A DNA stretch of 64,000 nucleotides from Oxyruncus cristatus (taxonomy: Eukaryota > Chordata > Aves > Passeriformes > Cotingidae): NCBI GenBank assembly GCA_013399855.1, contig VXAY01002887.1, positions 131,981 through 195,980 of the forward strand. The letters are read 5' to 3'. This document shows, in pieces, positions 1 through 12,583 of this stretch. Positions within the stretch are counted from its first letter, which is position 1, and every line of letters starts with the position of its first letter. Position numbers and translations under genes: made by a program. A model generated the notes under the pieces. The model worked only from the letters and a program-made list of their open reading frames with translations, did not search any database and was not told the DNA's origin.

Positions 1-263
1 TCACCGTTTCATGCCAGAGCACAAACGTATCACATCCAGGAGCATGGGCACAACTCTCCTAGAGAGATGCACAGAAACCCTCTGACTCCAGGGCACTTTC
101 TTTCCATCAGTCATGAGCAGCAACACCAATGAGTGTCCAGTGGGGCTCTGAATTTCACATCAAAAATGGTTAAGCACAGTAGGAATGGTACCATTTATTC
201 TTGCTCTGTGAAAATACTGTGTTCAGACTTTACATCACCCAGAGATTTTCTTCTTTTACTCAG

Positions 264-459
264 GTGTCTCATCTTACCAGTTGCTCAACTATGAAGACAA
301 ATCCGATGTTTCGCTTAATGGTAGAAGAGGAAATCAGATAATGAATGATGTTGGTTTTGATGTTGCTGGATCAGATTCTGTTGCCTTTAAAGCTTCATTT
401 GGCATAGTGACCAAACACGAGGTTGAAGTACCAAGATTACTTAAAGAACTTACTACAAG
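264..459 (+). CDS. PJVK: PJVK exon (gasdermin domain)
   Basis: The acceptor is ttttactcag at 254-263 and the donor is ACAAG|GTTATA. The exon starts in phase 1, so the first Gly codon is shared with the missing upstream exon, and encodes [16 protein letters not shown] through LLKELTTR. It includes the strongly conserved block [14 protein letters not shown]. Confidence 0.93.
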
Positions 460-3400
460 GTTATATTATATATTTTGATTTCTGGTTTCATAATTATATT
501 TGATACAGTTAGGTTGAAAGTCTGAAATGCTTATGTTTTGATTATTTTTAGTCAACTAATAGATTCACCATCTGATATTTCCAAGGTTCTGAGGTTGGAT
601 CACTGGGATTAGACATATGACCTTCTGTATAATACAGACTGTACAAATGTTCTGAATTCTTGTTTGAATTACAGTGCATATCTCAGAAAACGAAACAAAA
701 CAAAACAAGTTCAGAGAGGAAGAGTGTCCATCCAAGGTCCTATCTATGTTATATCATAGTATTGAAAATTTGAAATTTATTTTGAATGACAATACCCAGC
801 TCCAGGTTTCAGAAACAGGATTTCTTTGCCTTTAATGAACTGGAGAGCCATATATATTTGTGCCAATGTAGGTACTTTGAGGTTTTATGAAGTTATTACA
901 CAGCCTTTTCTTTGAAAAGCAAAATGGGTTTATCTACTTGAATTTTTCTGTGGCTTTCCTCGAAATCCAGTCTCGTTTTACCAGCGTTCTTGTGGAGCTG
1001 TGGACACTAAAAATGAACTCGGTGTTAAATGTGGAAATATGATGTGACTAATTCTATTTGTTTTATATTTCAAAGACTGTCCCTTGGTAACAATATCATC
1101 CCAGTGAATCCTGGTGTTGCATCCCAGTAAATTATTTACTACGCATGATGTAACATTCGGCATTTTCAAACATATATTGTTTCTCTGTAGTTATTTACCA
1201 AGAGTACATTTTATTTTGTATCTATAACCTCTCTTGTTCTGTACCTACCTTTTGCTGATTTATTTGTAACCTTCGAACATTATCATTAATAACTGGGAAT
1301 GGGGAAAGATAATCTAGATGAAAAGATTCAGTATTATAAGACTAACAACCAATGCTTGTAGAAATTCTCCTACAAACACTTGTTTCATGATTGTTCAATG
1401 TTTATAAGTGATAAGTGGGTTTTTTTCAGTTATAGGCCCTAAAATCAGAGTCGGATGGACCAGCTTTGAACTTTCCAGGATGTCCCAGACATCGTCTCTA
1501 ACACTTGTACATTATTGGCTTTCCTTGAATTTTTTCGTGCTTCTGTTTCCAAACACTGAAAGCCAATATTAAGTTTCCAGAGATCTCCTCAGCCAGTGTT
1601 TTTACTGCTATGAAACAGACATTATGGTGATTTATTTACTGATTCAAAGTTACTAATTCTATTAGCTGCTTTGTGAATTGTTAATCAGATCTGAATTTCC
1701 TTCCTGACTCCCTCTCTTTTTTAGGAAGATAAACTTTGATCATTGTCTAGTTCATCAATTAAGAAAAAGTAGGATGGAAATTTTATGTGTGGTCATGGAA
1801 AGTATTCGAACTACAAGGCAGTGCTCGTTAACTGTCCATACGGGAATGCGTGGAGAGACAATGAGGGTAAATATGTTTGGCAAAGTTCTGTTACTTGTAT
1901 GATCAAGCATAAATAGCTCATTTTTATAAATTTTATGGTTGGATTTAGTTGCATTTTACTATGTAAGCTAAGAAAAAAATCTGGAGTAAATCAATATTAT
2001 TGTACTGATGTAAAGTGATATAAAAGTTGGTCTTTTGTTAGCAATGCTTATGTGACTGAGGGATGGGAAATGCATGAAAGGGTGTGTAGACAATGAGCCA
2101 TGGCTTGGGGTGAAGCCTCAGCAAAAATGTGGAATTTACATCTTCTTAGTTTGACTTTCTAATAAATGTGTAACCTATCTTTCATTGCTCTAATAACCTT
2201 CTACAACACAATGGAACTTTAGGTTGTTATTACTTTGAGTCAGCATCTTACTCCCTGTCTTATGTCCTTTCTCCCTCTCCCCCTCTATGTGTTTGAATAA
2301 TTGAGCCTACAAATCTTCTAACTCTGCCCATTACTAGTATTTATAAATCATTCACATAATTTTCAATGAGTGATACAAGTTAAGTTACTATGTCTGTATC
2401 AAACTTTATTAAAATACAAACGTGTTAATAGAAAACTCTTTAGCTGTGATATTTGATCTTCAATTTCAAAGTTTCCTCCTGGCATTATAATTCTCAATAT
2501 ATGCAGTTTGAGATGCTATTTCATTTATTTTCTCGTTGCAAATTGTAACTTTTTTTTTCTTTTTGATGCTTTTCTAAATTACAGTTTCACATTATCGAAG
2601 ATCAGAATTGTAAAGGGCGGGACAAAGCCATTGTTTTTCCTGCGCATACAACTATTGCTTTTAGTGTATTTGAACTCTATATTCATTTGGATGGTAATTT
2701 TGGTAAGTGATGAGAATCACTATCATTACTACTATTATTTATAATTATTTAAGATTTTAAAATAGTTTTACTGCTATTGATATACATAAGCCCTTATCCC
2801 ATACACTAGTATGCTTCAATGTCATGTGCGTAAGTCTTCTGACCTTCTAAGAGAAGCAGTGCTTGGAAAGATAAACAAGGAAGGTGCTAGAAAACAGTCT
2901 GCTGTGGAAACAGTTTTTAACAGTTAGTATGATTTTGTGTTTCTTTTTAATCCTGCAGTTGTATTGCATTAAAAAAATTACTTATTTATATTTCTAGCCT
3001 GTAAGGAACATGCTTATGAGACTATCTGATCAGTTTTGCATAAAATAGGCAAGTAGAAAGACCCAAGCAAACAAACAAGTGTACAAAGTGTACAAAACTA
3101 ACCTAATATATTTTTTTCTGTTGGGCTTTAAATTTCAATCTGATATATCATTACCACACATGGATGTCTGAAGACATTTAGGAGGAAATAATCATGGTTA
3201 TTGGAAACCAACATAAAAATTTGCATAGCTTATATTTCACTTTAAAGGTTTTCTTTCAAGTTATGGATAGAATCATAGGTGATACTTATTTTTATTTACC
3301 AAAAGGTTTTAATAGTTGATTGGAAAAGGTGACTACAGAACTCACAGCTTTGCTTATTATTTTTCATTTTTAGTTTCAAATAAGACCACAGAAATGCTTC

Positions 3401-5455
3401 TCCTTCAGAATTAGGACTTCCATTTATATGATACTGACTTAGTCCCTTAACATGGCCATAATTTGTGTGTGAACCAAAGCAAGCTCTGATGATGTTATTT
3501 GAAAGCCATCAACATTTCAGAATTCCTATTGAAACAGTGTCACTTGATTCTGTGGGCTATTACAGTGTGCAGACTTGTATTAAGAAGTTGTACTAGCCAT
3601 TGAAAACATTAGCAAAGCTGAATTTAATCACTGATAGCTTTATTGATGAAAAAGCATATTAAATTCTGTTGTGCAATTCTGGGGTTTATATTTTGTTCTT
3701 TAAAAATATATTTTTTCATTTTTACAGAACTCTGTGTGACTCCAATTGCAAAAGGAGGATTTGAAAAAGAGAAATCTGGACCGTCTTCACTGACCAAACT
3801 AAGGAGATTAAAGAATAATCTGTTTCATCGAAGTATGACTTCATATATAAATATATAATGTGTTATGCAATGCATGAAAAGTGTGGGTTTGTTTCTTTAA
3901 TTTCTGTGCAAGATGAATGTTTAAAGAAAGAAATTTTGATGGGAAATGTACCTCTCAATTTCTAGTGTATTGAAATTGAATTTCTACTGGAATTGTATTT
4001 CTAGTTATTGAAATTTGTATTTGAGAATCTGGCTCATTCAGAAATAACAAATCTGTGATATTGCTGTTCATTAAAACTGTAAAGATCCTAAAGTAAAAAT
4101 TATGGCTCTTGATAAACTGATATGGAATAACTATACAACTAATTTCAGTTGACATTGAACCTATTTCCTTACTTGCCATTTACAGCTTGTGCTATGCAAT
4201 ACAAGTTATAATCTATAGTAATATTTGGGGGCAAATGCTGTAAGTTTAAATACCAAACAATATTAATTTAAGTGTTTGAATGTATTCCTTAGGCTGTATG
4301 TTCACAGGGCAGGGACATGGGCAAGATACCATCATAGTTCTCTTTACTCATTCTCATATGAACGCAACATCCAACAAAACTGAGTACCACTATATGCAGC
4401 TGTATTTTCTTCAGACCCAAGATCTAATACTTGTAGTACTCCTTGGTCCAAGTACTTCGGAAATCTGCAAATCTGACTGTGAAGATAAAAGCTGAGCAGT
4501 AAACATGTCCATCTAAAGGCTGCTCTGTATAGGTGTCCTTTCTCCATTGTATCCCATTCCCAGTCAGGGGACTTCTATGGACCAAGCCTTCAGTGCTGCT
4601 CCAGTTGAGACTAAGGGGAAAAAATCTTCATTAGGTATGACACATCTCAGTAGCTGTAGCTGCCTGAAAGTTTGTCATTCAATCTAAACTAGTCAACCGC
4701 TGAAGAGAGAGGGAAAAGGTCGGTAGTTCCAAAATGGAAGCACCCAGCATATTTGGGTGCTTAGAAATCTGCTAGGAGGTCAACAGGAAAGAAAAGCAAA
4801 TTTACAGTGTTCAGAATATAAAACTAGAAATGCAAAAAATAAAAGCAGGGAAGTACACAGCTGTGATTTGACTTTGCACCAATTTCTCAGAAGCTTGCCT
4901 CATGCCTATCTTTTAGGTATATTTCTAAACATAGAATTATATAGGTCACATAAAAAAATTCTGGCTTTTGTCAGTGTCTTATGTGAAGTTAAAGAAAAAT
5001 TTTCAACGCACAGGGTTTTTGATGGGAAGTCATCTATATGGCATGCCTGGAATGGTTTCGTGAATCCCTTGTTATTTCTATAATTAGGCTGATATGTTTT
5101 TTAAACAACATTTCATAATGACAAATCATTGTTTCTTGTGCATTCTTTTTCAGATAAAGGAGTAGTGGAAATCATTGCTAACTCTGATCCTTGCTTGGAG
5201 GACCTTTTTACAGATTATTATGATAAAGCTGCGAGCATGACTGATCTCTCTACAAGCTATCTCAGAGAAGGTTCTCATATCCGAATTAATTTACTTAATA
5301 ACAACATCCCCAAAGGTCCTTGTGTCCTCTGTGGAATGGGAAGTTCTAAAAGGGAGACAGTCTATGGATGCCTAGAGTGTTCTTTTAATGGACAGAAGTA
5401 CGTACGACTGCATGCTGTGCCCTGTTTTGACCTCTGGCATAAGAGACTAAAGTAA
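264..5455 (+). CDS. PJVK: PJVK (pejvakin), 3' five coding exons; 5' end outside window
   Basis: Visible exons are 264-459, 1725-1866, 2585-2702, 3728-3832 and 5154-5455, all with AG/GT boundaries and compatible phases. They give about 287 residues; human pejvakin is about 352, so roughly 65-70 N-terminal residues lie before base 1. The gasdermin-type N-terminal domain continues from [16 protein letters not shown], and the C-terminus carries a compact Cys pair pattern (CVLCGMG...CLECS) followed by [11 protein letters not shown], the zinc-finger-like tail typical of pejvakin and absent from other gasdermins. From family knowledge, pejvakin is needed for hearing, acting in hair cells and auditory neurons, and has been linked to peroxisome turnover; DFNB59 deafness maps to it. 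Introns hold no recognised element. FKBP7 follows tail to tail. Confidence 0.96.
1725..1866 (+). CDS. PJVK: PJVK exon (gasdermin domain)
   Basis: The acceptor is ctctttttttag and the donor is ATGAGG|GTAAAT. It encodes [20 protein letters not shown] through [11 protein letters not shown]. The phase joins AG|G to complete the Arg codon from the preceding exon. Confidence 0.93.
2585..2702 (+). CDS. PJVK: PJVK exon
   Basis: The acceptor is tttctaaattacag and the donor is TTTG|GTAAGTG. It encodes [18 protein letters not shown] through [10 protein letters not shown]. The reading is in frame with the exons on both sides. Confidence 0.92.
3728..3832 (+). CDS. PJVK: PJVK exon
   Basis: The acceptor is cattttttacag and the donor is CATCGAA|GTATGA. 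It encodes [18 protein letters not shown] through LKNNLFHR. The middle of this exon is less conserved than its neighbours. Confidence 0.9.
5154..5455 (+). CDS. PJVK: PJVK terminal coding exon with zinc-finger tail
   Basis: The acceptor is cattctttttcag and the stop codon TAA is at 5453-5455. It encodes [19 protein letters not shown], then [13 protein letters not shown], then the CxxC...CxxC zinc-finger-like segment, ending DLWHKRLK. Compared with my memory of human pejvakin there are a few extra residues in the STSYLREG stretch. Confidence 0.95.
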
Positions 5456-6675
5456 CTGAGCTAGGTAAGTGCCTGTTGTCACTGACATAGGCATAACTGT
5501 GCCACAAACTTTTCAGAGGTAAATATGACTCAAGTGGTGAAATGCAAAACATTCTATTACACTCTTCAAATTCTTTGCTTCAGTCAATGATGTTTTACTT
5601 TAAAACACCCTCATGCATTCCCTGACATTTTCTTTCTAGAGCCTTCTCATGATAATGAAAAATTTACTTCTAAACTGTATTTTCATAATGTCAAAATATA
5701 TGCTAAAAGTTTAAGTTGTTTACACAAACTTGTTGTTAAACCCCCAAAATGTTGCCTTTCTCTACACTGGCACATGATGGCTAAATTAGAATATTTGTTA
5801 ATAATTTAGTGTTCTCATGAATGATTAACTGAAGTATCAGGTTAAAAAACATGCTAAAACTTAGCTCAGTCCAACGTTCCCTTTACAAAAGGGAACAACA
5901 GAAACTACAGAGAGCAGTTTCATATTAGGATGCCTTTGCCATATGTCAAGTTTATTTAGATCACTAAAAAAGTAACAGCCACTTCAACTTCTGCATTTGG
6001 ATTTTATGTCACAGCTGTTCTTGACTTCCTTTTACATGTTCAGAAAAAAATTGCTTAGCAGAAAACGTTTTGGAAACTTATGAAAATAACAGAACTACAC
6101 ACTCCAACAAGACTTCAGGGGTGAAGGTCTTTAGCTGGCAATTCTCAACCACAGAAAATTAAGCCCATTGAGAACAGGAACACGGGAGGGCACCACAGAA
6201 TTTTGTCCAGGTCTGGGATTGGGCATGCTGTTGGGTAGGGTTGTTGAACCTCTCACCATGCTGTTTTAAACTGGCAAAGCAAAAAAACCCGTTTTTCTAC
6301 CTTTTAAAGCTGTTTTAAGGATAACCCAGGTATGGAAGATTTTTGCGTTGTGCTGCCACTTTCTCTGTGTACAACTGATTATTACATGTTGAAATGAATA
6401 CAGCCGTTGCTGTTCATGTGAGAAGAGTAAAGCATGTTACACAAGTGTTGTGGTGATATCTGCATAAGCAGAACAGTTAATGAGATCCAAGTACTTTCTA
6501 TTAACTATTGCTACTTCTTTGCATTTTTCCAGAAGGAGGGAAACCAGAATGATGCCTGAATAATTACTTATGTTCATATGTAGTATCTCCCATCATCTTA
6601 AATCTCATCTAAGGAAATTATGATAGTGTAGATTTTTAACTTGGTGCTGCTGAATAAACTCAGTAACTTAATAAT
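5456..6675 (+). other. PJVK: PJVK 3' untranslated region (inferred extent)
   Basis: No further ORF of interest follows the stop. The first convincing canonical poly(A) hexamer downstream is AATAAA at 6653-6658, so the 3'UTR is about 1.2 kb. The exact cleavage site is not determinable here. Confidence 0.6.
6653..6658 (+). terminator. PJVK: PJVK poly(A) signal AATAAA
   Basis: A canonical hexamer in sense orientation about 1.2 kb after the PJVK stop codon. A T-rich stretch (taataattttattaaag) follows. It lies before the convergent FKBP7 poly(A) region. Confidence 0.55.
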
Positions 6676-7144
6676 TTTATTAAAGCAAAGTTTAAACACT
6701 CACTTAAAATACTGCTTTTTCACCAACACCAAATTATTCATGTTAACATTATATCAAAGAGGTTATTTTAAATTGCTTTAAAAACATTTGTGTTTTTATC
6801 TTCACATTCCATAGACAGTGTTCATTTATTTTAAGGCCTTTTAGAGTTAATTGCTGGAAATGACTGTTCCTTGAGAAGCTGGTCTAACTGAGTTACGTTC
6901 CTGGGCTTCTGTTTTACCCTTTTATTTAACAGGGGATTGAGAAGTGTTCATCAGTTATGTTCTAGCTATGTCAACAGTTACTGAATCCATGTTTGTGTGC
7001 TCAAGAGGACAGAAGTAATTATTTTCATCAGTATTTTACACAATGAGAAAGACTACTGAGCAATACTGTAGATCAGAACATGATGCAAGAACCACTAATA
7101 ATAATTTTCTGATTTTATTTCTTTCTTTTGACACATGTAACAAT

Positions 7145-7150
7145 TTTATT
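7145..7150 (-). terminator. FKBP7: FKBP7 poly(A) signal AATAAA (reads TTTATT on +)
   Basis: It sits about 150 bp downstream of the FKBP7 stop codon on the minus strand. A second copy lies at 7114-7119. This gives a short 3'UTR of roughly 170-190 nt, ending about 450 bp from the PJVK poly(A) signal. Confidence 0.6.
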
Positions 7151-7297
7151 AGCTGAATGTTAAAAATAAGATTTTTACAGTCACCTTAAGAGATATAAAA
7201 AGATGCCACTATGAAAAAAAAATACAAAAAGTTCTGTGACCAAGTATTATTATTTAGAATTCAGTGTCCAGAAAACAGCCAAAGATTTTTTAAGTAC

Positions 7298-7459
7298 TTA
7301 GAGTTCATCATGCTGGTAGACATTGTACTCCTTTGCTGATATGAAGCCATCTCCATCATGGTCATTCTTCTTAAATATGTCAGCTAAGATTTCATCGTGG
7401 GCTGAGGGATGACGTTTTTTGCCATCTCTTGCAAATTCTTCTTTCAAATACTGGCTTAT
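7298..7459 (-). CDS. FKBP7: FKBP7 exon 4 (EF-hand 2, HDEL stop)
   Basis: The acceptor is tttttttctag|ATAAGCC. It encodes [17 protein letters not shown], then the calcium loop [12 protein letters not shown], and ends YNVYQHDEL followed by TAA at 7300-7298. HDEL is an ER-retrieval signal. Confidence 0.95.
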   Translation of the reverse strand: MSQYLKEEFARDGKKRHPSAHDEILADIFKKNDHDGDGFISAKEYNVYQHDEL

Positions 7460-10400
7460 CTAGAAAAAAAGAAAAAACTCCAACTGTTGTGATTTTTATG
7501 CCAGTACTCAACAGCTATTTTTGAGGATACTTGGGGTATATATCTGAGTTATTGTGACTCCAGTGCAGACACATCTCTAGTTCATCTCTAGAAATCTGAG
7601 ACATATTAATGTATTAAAGCATTGCAGAGTGTAGCTGGTGTAATCACACAGAAGCCTTACATGATCAACTGCAGCAGAGGCAGCTCACGTAAAGGTAAAA
7701 CTCATGAAAACATACCTATACTTTTATAAATTATTTATTTCAAATTATTTACATCATATTACCTCAAGTTCAGAGAGTTTCTTGTCACTGTCCTTATCTA
7801 TTTGATTAAATGCTTCAACGCTGCGAGGTCCCTTATTTACTGCATAAAGTTCAATCTCAAAGATCAATGTTGCATTGGGTGGAATCTTGCCCTGTGCTAT
7901 GAATAAATGAGAAAAAAGCATTTAAGAAATCAGGCACTATGATCAGAGCACCTATTATCACAGGTATGATAAATTCACACGTAAACATTTTATTTTTTTA
8001 TTAGAAAAGGCTGTGTTAATATTCAGATTAAACTTTAAATTTAAATGTTGTACATCTAGACAGGAAGACTGTTCCATTGTGTTAGACAAATGATTTTGAG
8101 AGGAACTTTCTAACCATGTACTTCCCTGAAACAAAACTCGTATCAATTCAGACACTTTTAGAGATTAAGAGAATGGATAGCATGAAAACCAAATATTTCA
8201 AGAGTTCTCACTCTTTCACATCCTGTTATATGACAGTGCCTATTAAGAGACCGATTCTAAGATGTATGGCTTTATTAAATATCTGCAATCTGATTTCAAA
8301 TATTACAGTAATAGACCAATGCTTGTATGTATTTTCTGTCTGAAGAAACAAACAGGTAACATCATGTTTTACCCGCTTGCTATGAATTATACCTATGCTG
8401 AAAGAATTTGATGTAAAATAGTGTTTAAAATGTACATCTCAGAAAGAAGCAATAGAATGTAAGTCATCTCATTCACAAAAAAAAACCCCAAAAAACACAA
8501 CCCCCCCAAATTACTGGAATATTTTGTCTGGTCTCTGAATTAAAAAAAAGCCCTGTTAAACTTCATTATTCCTGGATCAAAGCTTTTTCAGACACCTGAT
8601 GTAAAAACAGCACTGCCTATAAACACAGGTCAATGTATCATGCATCTGTCAGAAAAAGGAAACTGAAAAGAGACAGCGACAAACTAATGAGGTCTAAAAT
8701 AGTGCCAAAAGAGCATTAAGAAATCATGCAGTGTAAAATTAAAATGTAAACATGCAAGATGCTTCTATTCATAGCCAAAGCCAGTGAGCATGACATTGTA
8801 ACCTCAGCATTTTGACAGAATTTTGAGCTTGTGCCCATCCTTTAGAAACTGAAGAATCTACTTTGTTTATAAACAGAAAGTAAACAAAACTATTACTCAC
8901 ACTACTCATCTAAAACAGCCATAGTAAAACCAACAAGTTTCAGAGCTCAAAAGATTTTAACCTTCCAAGCTTTAGAAAAGTAGAAGTTTTAAATACACAT
9001 GAACATAGATCATGGTTTAAATGCTACTTATGAAAGACAGATACAATACTAGAATTCAATGCCAGTAGTTTCCAAATATACATACCAACAAAGGAAAGAC
9101 ATGTAAAGATTTAGAAAGCCACATGCATCTTTTCTAATTCAAGATTAGGCAGGCATCTTCCCCAGCATGCAGGAATACGCTGAGACAGGGGACAGGTATG
9201 CTGTAGGAAAATAATACTTCCGTGAAATGCTACCTGGAACAAACAGTTAACACTATTATTAGAGGTAAAGAACATCTTTTATTTGTAGCAGTGTTTTTTC
9301 TTTCTGTATGAAATTGTATGAAAGACAAAACTGGTGCATTGAATTCTGACCTATCACTAACAAACTTACTATAGATCAGGAGCTACTTTTTCAAAGAAAC
9401 TACTACATCTATGTCAAAGCTGAATTTAACTACATTTGAGTGCTAAAACACTCCATAAGCTCAGACTGGAACTTTTTTTAAAGTGATCTGCACACTGAAT
9501 TATCTTCTATTCAAATCGTATTTCATGCATTGCTCTGTTGCAATTACTGTGTAATGTGATGATGATATCCATTAACTATCCAGAAGGTAAGCAGTATTTT
9601 AAGCAAATTATTTCTACTTAGATTAACTGCACTGCATTACATTCCATTTTAGTCAAAAGATGCAAATGGTCATTAAAAGGCTAAGCTGGTATGAGTCAAA
9701 TAACAGAAATTAAACATGACTAGAATTTAATAGATTAAGACAAAAAATGCTGATATGGATCATGAAGATCTTCCTTTTACTGTCAATTTTTTGTACTGTG
9801 GCAATACTTGGAAAAACGCACTGGGTGCCATGTACTGAATTCTAATGCAAACTGCAAGGCCTGGGTGTGGGTCTAGGACAAGGACTTAAACTGCACAGGA
9901 ATGAGCAGGATTGGGCTGCACAGCTGCAGTGCCTCCAAAAATAACGGGAGCACCAATTCTTACACACATTTACAATACTGTATGTTTGAAAGGGTAAAAC
10001 AAAGAAAAGACAAAGTTTAGTGTTAAAACTTTTTTTTTACCGTATCCTTGCTGTCCATAGGCTAATGATGGAGGAATTGTCACTTTCCGTTTTTCTCCAG
10101 GACACATATTCATCATACCAATATCTAACCCTTTTATGACTTGTCCAACACCCAAAACGAACCATTTTGGATGACCTTCATTGTGCGTCCGACTATTAAA
10201 AAGAATCATGCATCAGTAACAGTAAATTCAGTATTTTTTTTACGTAAGTTGCAGTCAGTAAAAACATAGATTAGATTATTAGCACACAAGAATGTTTTGA
10301 ATGCAAGAATATGAAGTATTAACACTTTTTCTGCTCCATTTATAATTAATTTAAGGTAAAATTTGATATGTGTAGGGGAAACCTCCTTTTGGAATAAAAG

Positions 10401-11909
10401 AACCCCTTTTGTTTTTTAACTTGTAACAAAAACATATGAACTTCTGATCACGTACACTGCATGCCAGAAACAAGGTGCCAGTGCAGGAAGTCTCCAAGAA
10501 GAGGAGTGCTGGGACCAGTGAAAATGTCTTCAGCAGTTCACATCACTGCAGGATGGGGGGGGACCGACAATGCAGGTTTGTGCTGGGGGAATCTGTGTGC
10601 TCACCCACCACTCTGTTCAGCTGAAATATTCAATGCTTGAGGCAGCTTCTGGTCATATAAGGTATGCCCAGTATGGGAGCTACACTGAATGGCAACTAAA
10701 AAGAATGCAGCTCAAAAGCCAGAGAGCAACACTGTATGAACCAAACCCAATCACTCCAGCTGGCAAAAAAATGCAAGTGAAATGGTACTGTTAAATGCAG
10801 AATGATCTTATACTAATTCTATTTTCTTAAATTATGCAAGTGGGGGGAGTGAATCAAGATTTTGTAATAAGCTAAGCTACTGTATGATCTGTCCAAATAT
10901 GGATAAGGAGTGAGCCAGGTACCTGAAAGAAAGAAAATACTCTCCCCTCCATAGTTCTGCACAGGAGAGTCCTGCCCCACTAGGAGGATGGACTGCTATT
11001 GAAAGCAAGACGCTGTAAAAACAGAGCTTTCGCACGACAGTTTCTGTGCAAAGCAAGCTAAACCAAACAGAAACAGCCTGAAGACAGATGGATAGGGCAA
11101 AGTGAAAAACCAAAAACTTAAGTGCTAACACTGGGGCAAAATGGATGGCACAACAAATGAAGAAGGGAAACAGAGACAGGCTGCAAACCAGTAGTGTAAT
11201 AATGTGGCTGCGCTGTAGAGTGCCAACTATGAGGAAGTGCAAGCTGTATTCAAGTTTCTGTCTAAAATTGTCAGTCTCTACCAGGAGCTCCTCCTCCCAG
11301 CGCGGGTTTTTCTGCACAGACTGCAGCACAGAACACGGCAGGTGGTAACACGGTGGGGTTTTTTTCACCCTGCCAAAGGCGTTCTGCATGTGAGGTGTGT
11401 GGACTACAGGCCCTCTGCGTCCCTCCCATCGGGCCCCATCGCTGGGATTTCCCTCTCGTCTCTGCGCCGGTCCCTCATGATCATGGGGAAACCATGCATC
11501 CTTCAACACTCGGATGAGAAAAAATAAAGGCTGGGGGTGGGGGAAATCACTAATGCTGATGTGGTCAGTGTGGGGCACAAGCTGCACCCACGCAGGGGGC
11601 GCAGTGGGTCCCGCTGCTCCTTGCGGGGAAGCGGCCGGGCCACGTACACCGCCGGGCAGGGCCCAGCGCCCCGCCCCTGACCCGGTGCCACGGGGCCCAC
11701 CTGCAATAAAACTTGGATCCGTCGCTGGCCAGGAATCCGTCATAGTGCGCGTTCAGGAGATCGCCCTTCTTGCTCTTCGGGCTGCAGGTCTCGGGGAGGT
11801 GCAGCACCTCTATCTGAACCTGCTCCGCCACCGCCGTGCCGCCCTCGGCCAGCGCCGGGGCCGCCAGCAGCGCCAGCGGCAGCATCAGCAGGGTCAGCCC
11901 GCGGCCCAT
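7298..11909 (-). CDS. FKBP7: FKBP7 (FKBP23), ER peptidyl-prolyl isomerase with EF-hands
   Basis: Four coding exons (11701-11909, 10041-10192, 7763-7896, 7298-7459) sum to 657 bp, or 218 residues plus stop; human FKBP7 is about 222. The start ATG at 11909 opens a signal peptide ([20 protein letters not shown]). The FKBP domain follows, with [18 protein letters not shown], the core [29 protein letters not shown] and [10 protein letters not shown]. Two EF-hands are visible, [10 protein letters not shown] (weaker) and the canonical [13 protein letters not shown], and the protein ends in HDEL for ER retention. From family knowledge it is a lumenal prolyl isomerase reported to bind BiP in a calcium-sensitive way. 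Introns 1 (10193-11700) and 2 (7897-10040) hold nothing I recognise. It is transcribed divergently from PLEKHA3. Confidence 0.96.
7763..7896 (-). CDS. FKBP7: FKBP7 exon 3 (end of FKBP domain, EF-hand 1)
   Basis: The acceptor is ttattcatag|CACAGGGCAAG, chosen because it keeps frame and gives [20 protein letters not shown]. An alternative AG five bases downstream would break the frame. The donor is CTTGAG|GTAATA. EF-hand 1 is [12 protein letters not shown]. Confidence 0.92.
10041..10192 (-). CDS. FKBP7: FKBP7 exon 2 (FKBP domain core)
   Basis: The acceptor on the minus strand is tttttaatag|TCGGACG and the donor is GATACG|GTAAAAAAAAA. It encodes [16 protein letters not shown] through [11 protein letters not shown], the heart of the isomerase fold. 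A run of A follows the donor. Confidence 0.94.
11701..11909 (-). CDS. FKBP7: FKBP7 exon 1 (signal peptide, start of FKBP domain)
   Basis: The start ATG is at 11909-11907, fifteen bases from the assembly gap. Its hydrophobic leader and the continuity into [20 protein letters not shown] support the start. The donor is TTGCAG|GTGGGC. The exon is very GC-rich and part of the CpG island. Confidence 0.94.
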
Positions 11910-11923
11910 GTCGCTCCGAGGCG

Positions 11924-12583
11924 NNNNNNNNNNNNNNNNNNNNNNNNNNNNNNNNNNNNNNNNNNNNNNNNNNNNNNNNNNNNNNNNNNNNNNNNNNNNN
12001 NNNNNNNNNNNNNNNNNNNNNNNNNNNNNNNNNNNNNNNNNNNNNNNNNNNNNNNNNNNNNNNNNNNNNNNNNNNNNNNNNNNNNNNNNNNNNNNNNNNN
12101 NNNNNNNNNNNNNNNNNNNNNNNNNNNNNNNNNNNNNNNNNNNNNNNNNNNNNNNNNNNNNNNNNNNNNNNNNNNNNNNNNNNNNNNNNNNNNNNNNNNN
12201 NNNNNNNNNNNNNNNNNNNNNNNNNNNNNNNNNNNNNNNNNNNNNNNNNNNNNNNNNNNNNNNNNNNNNNNNNNNNNNNNNNNNNNNNNNNNNNNNNNNN
12301 NNNNNNNNNNNNNNNNNNNNNNNNNNNNNNNNNNNNNNNNNNNNNNNNNNNNNNNNNNNNNNNNNNNNNNNNNNNNNNNNNNNNNNNNNNNNNNNNNNNN
12401 NNNNNNNNNNNNNNNNNNNNNNNNNNNNNNNNNNNNNNNNNNNNNNNNNNNNNNNNNNNNNNNNNNNNNNNNNNNNNNNNNNNNNNNNNNNNNNNNNNNN
12501 NNNNNNNNNNNNNNNNNNNNNNNNNNNNNNNNNNNNNNNNNNNNNNNNNNNNNNNNNNNNNNNNNNNNNNNNNNNNNNNNNNN
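11924..12583. other. Assembly gap, 660 N
   Basis: A run of N lies inside the CpG island. It probably hides the FKBP7 5'UTR and PLEKHA3 exon 1, since avian GC-rich promoters often fail to assemble. The gap length may be only an estimate. Confidence 0.99.

Noticed and set aside
4757..5083. 108-codon plus-strand ORF in the last PJVK intron
   Set aside because: It ends before the true acceptor at 5153, has no homology I recognise, and the composition is like surrounding intron.
10877..11743. 288-codon minus-strand ORF in FKBP7 intron 1
   Set aside because: It starts in another frame of FKBP7 exon 1 and runs through intronic GC-rich sequence; no recognisable domain is present.
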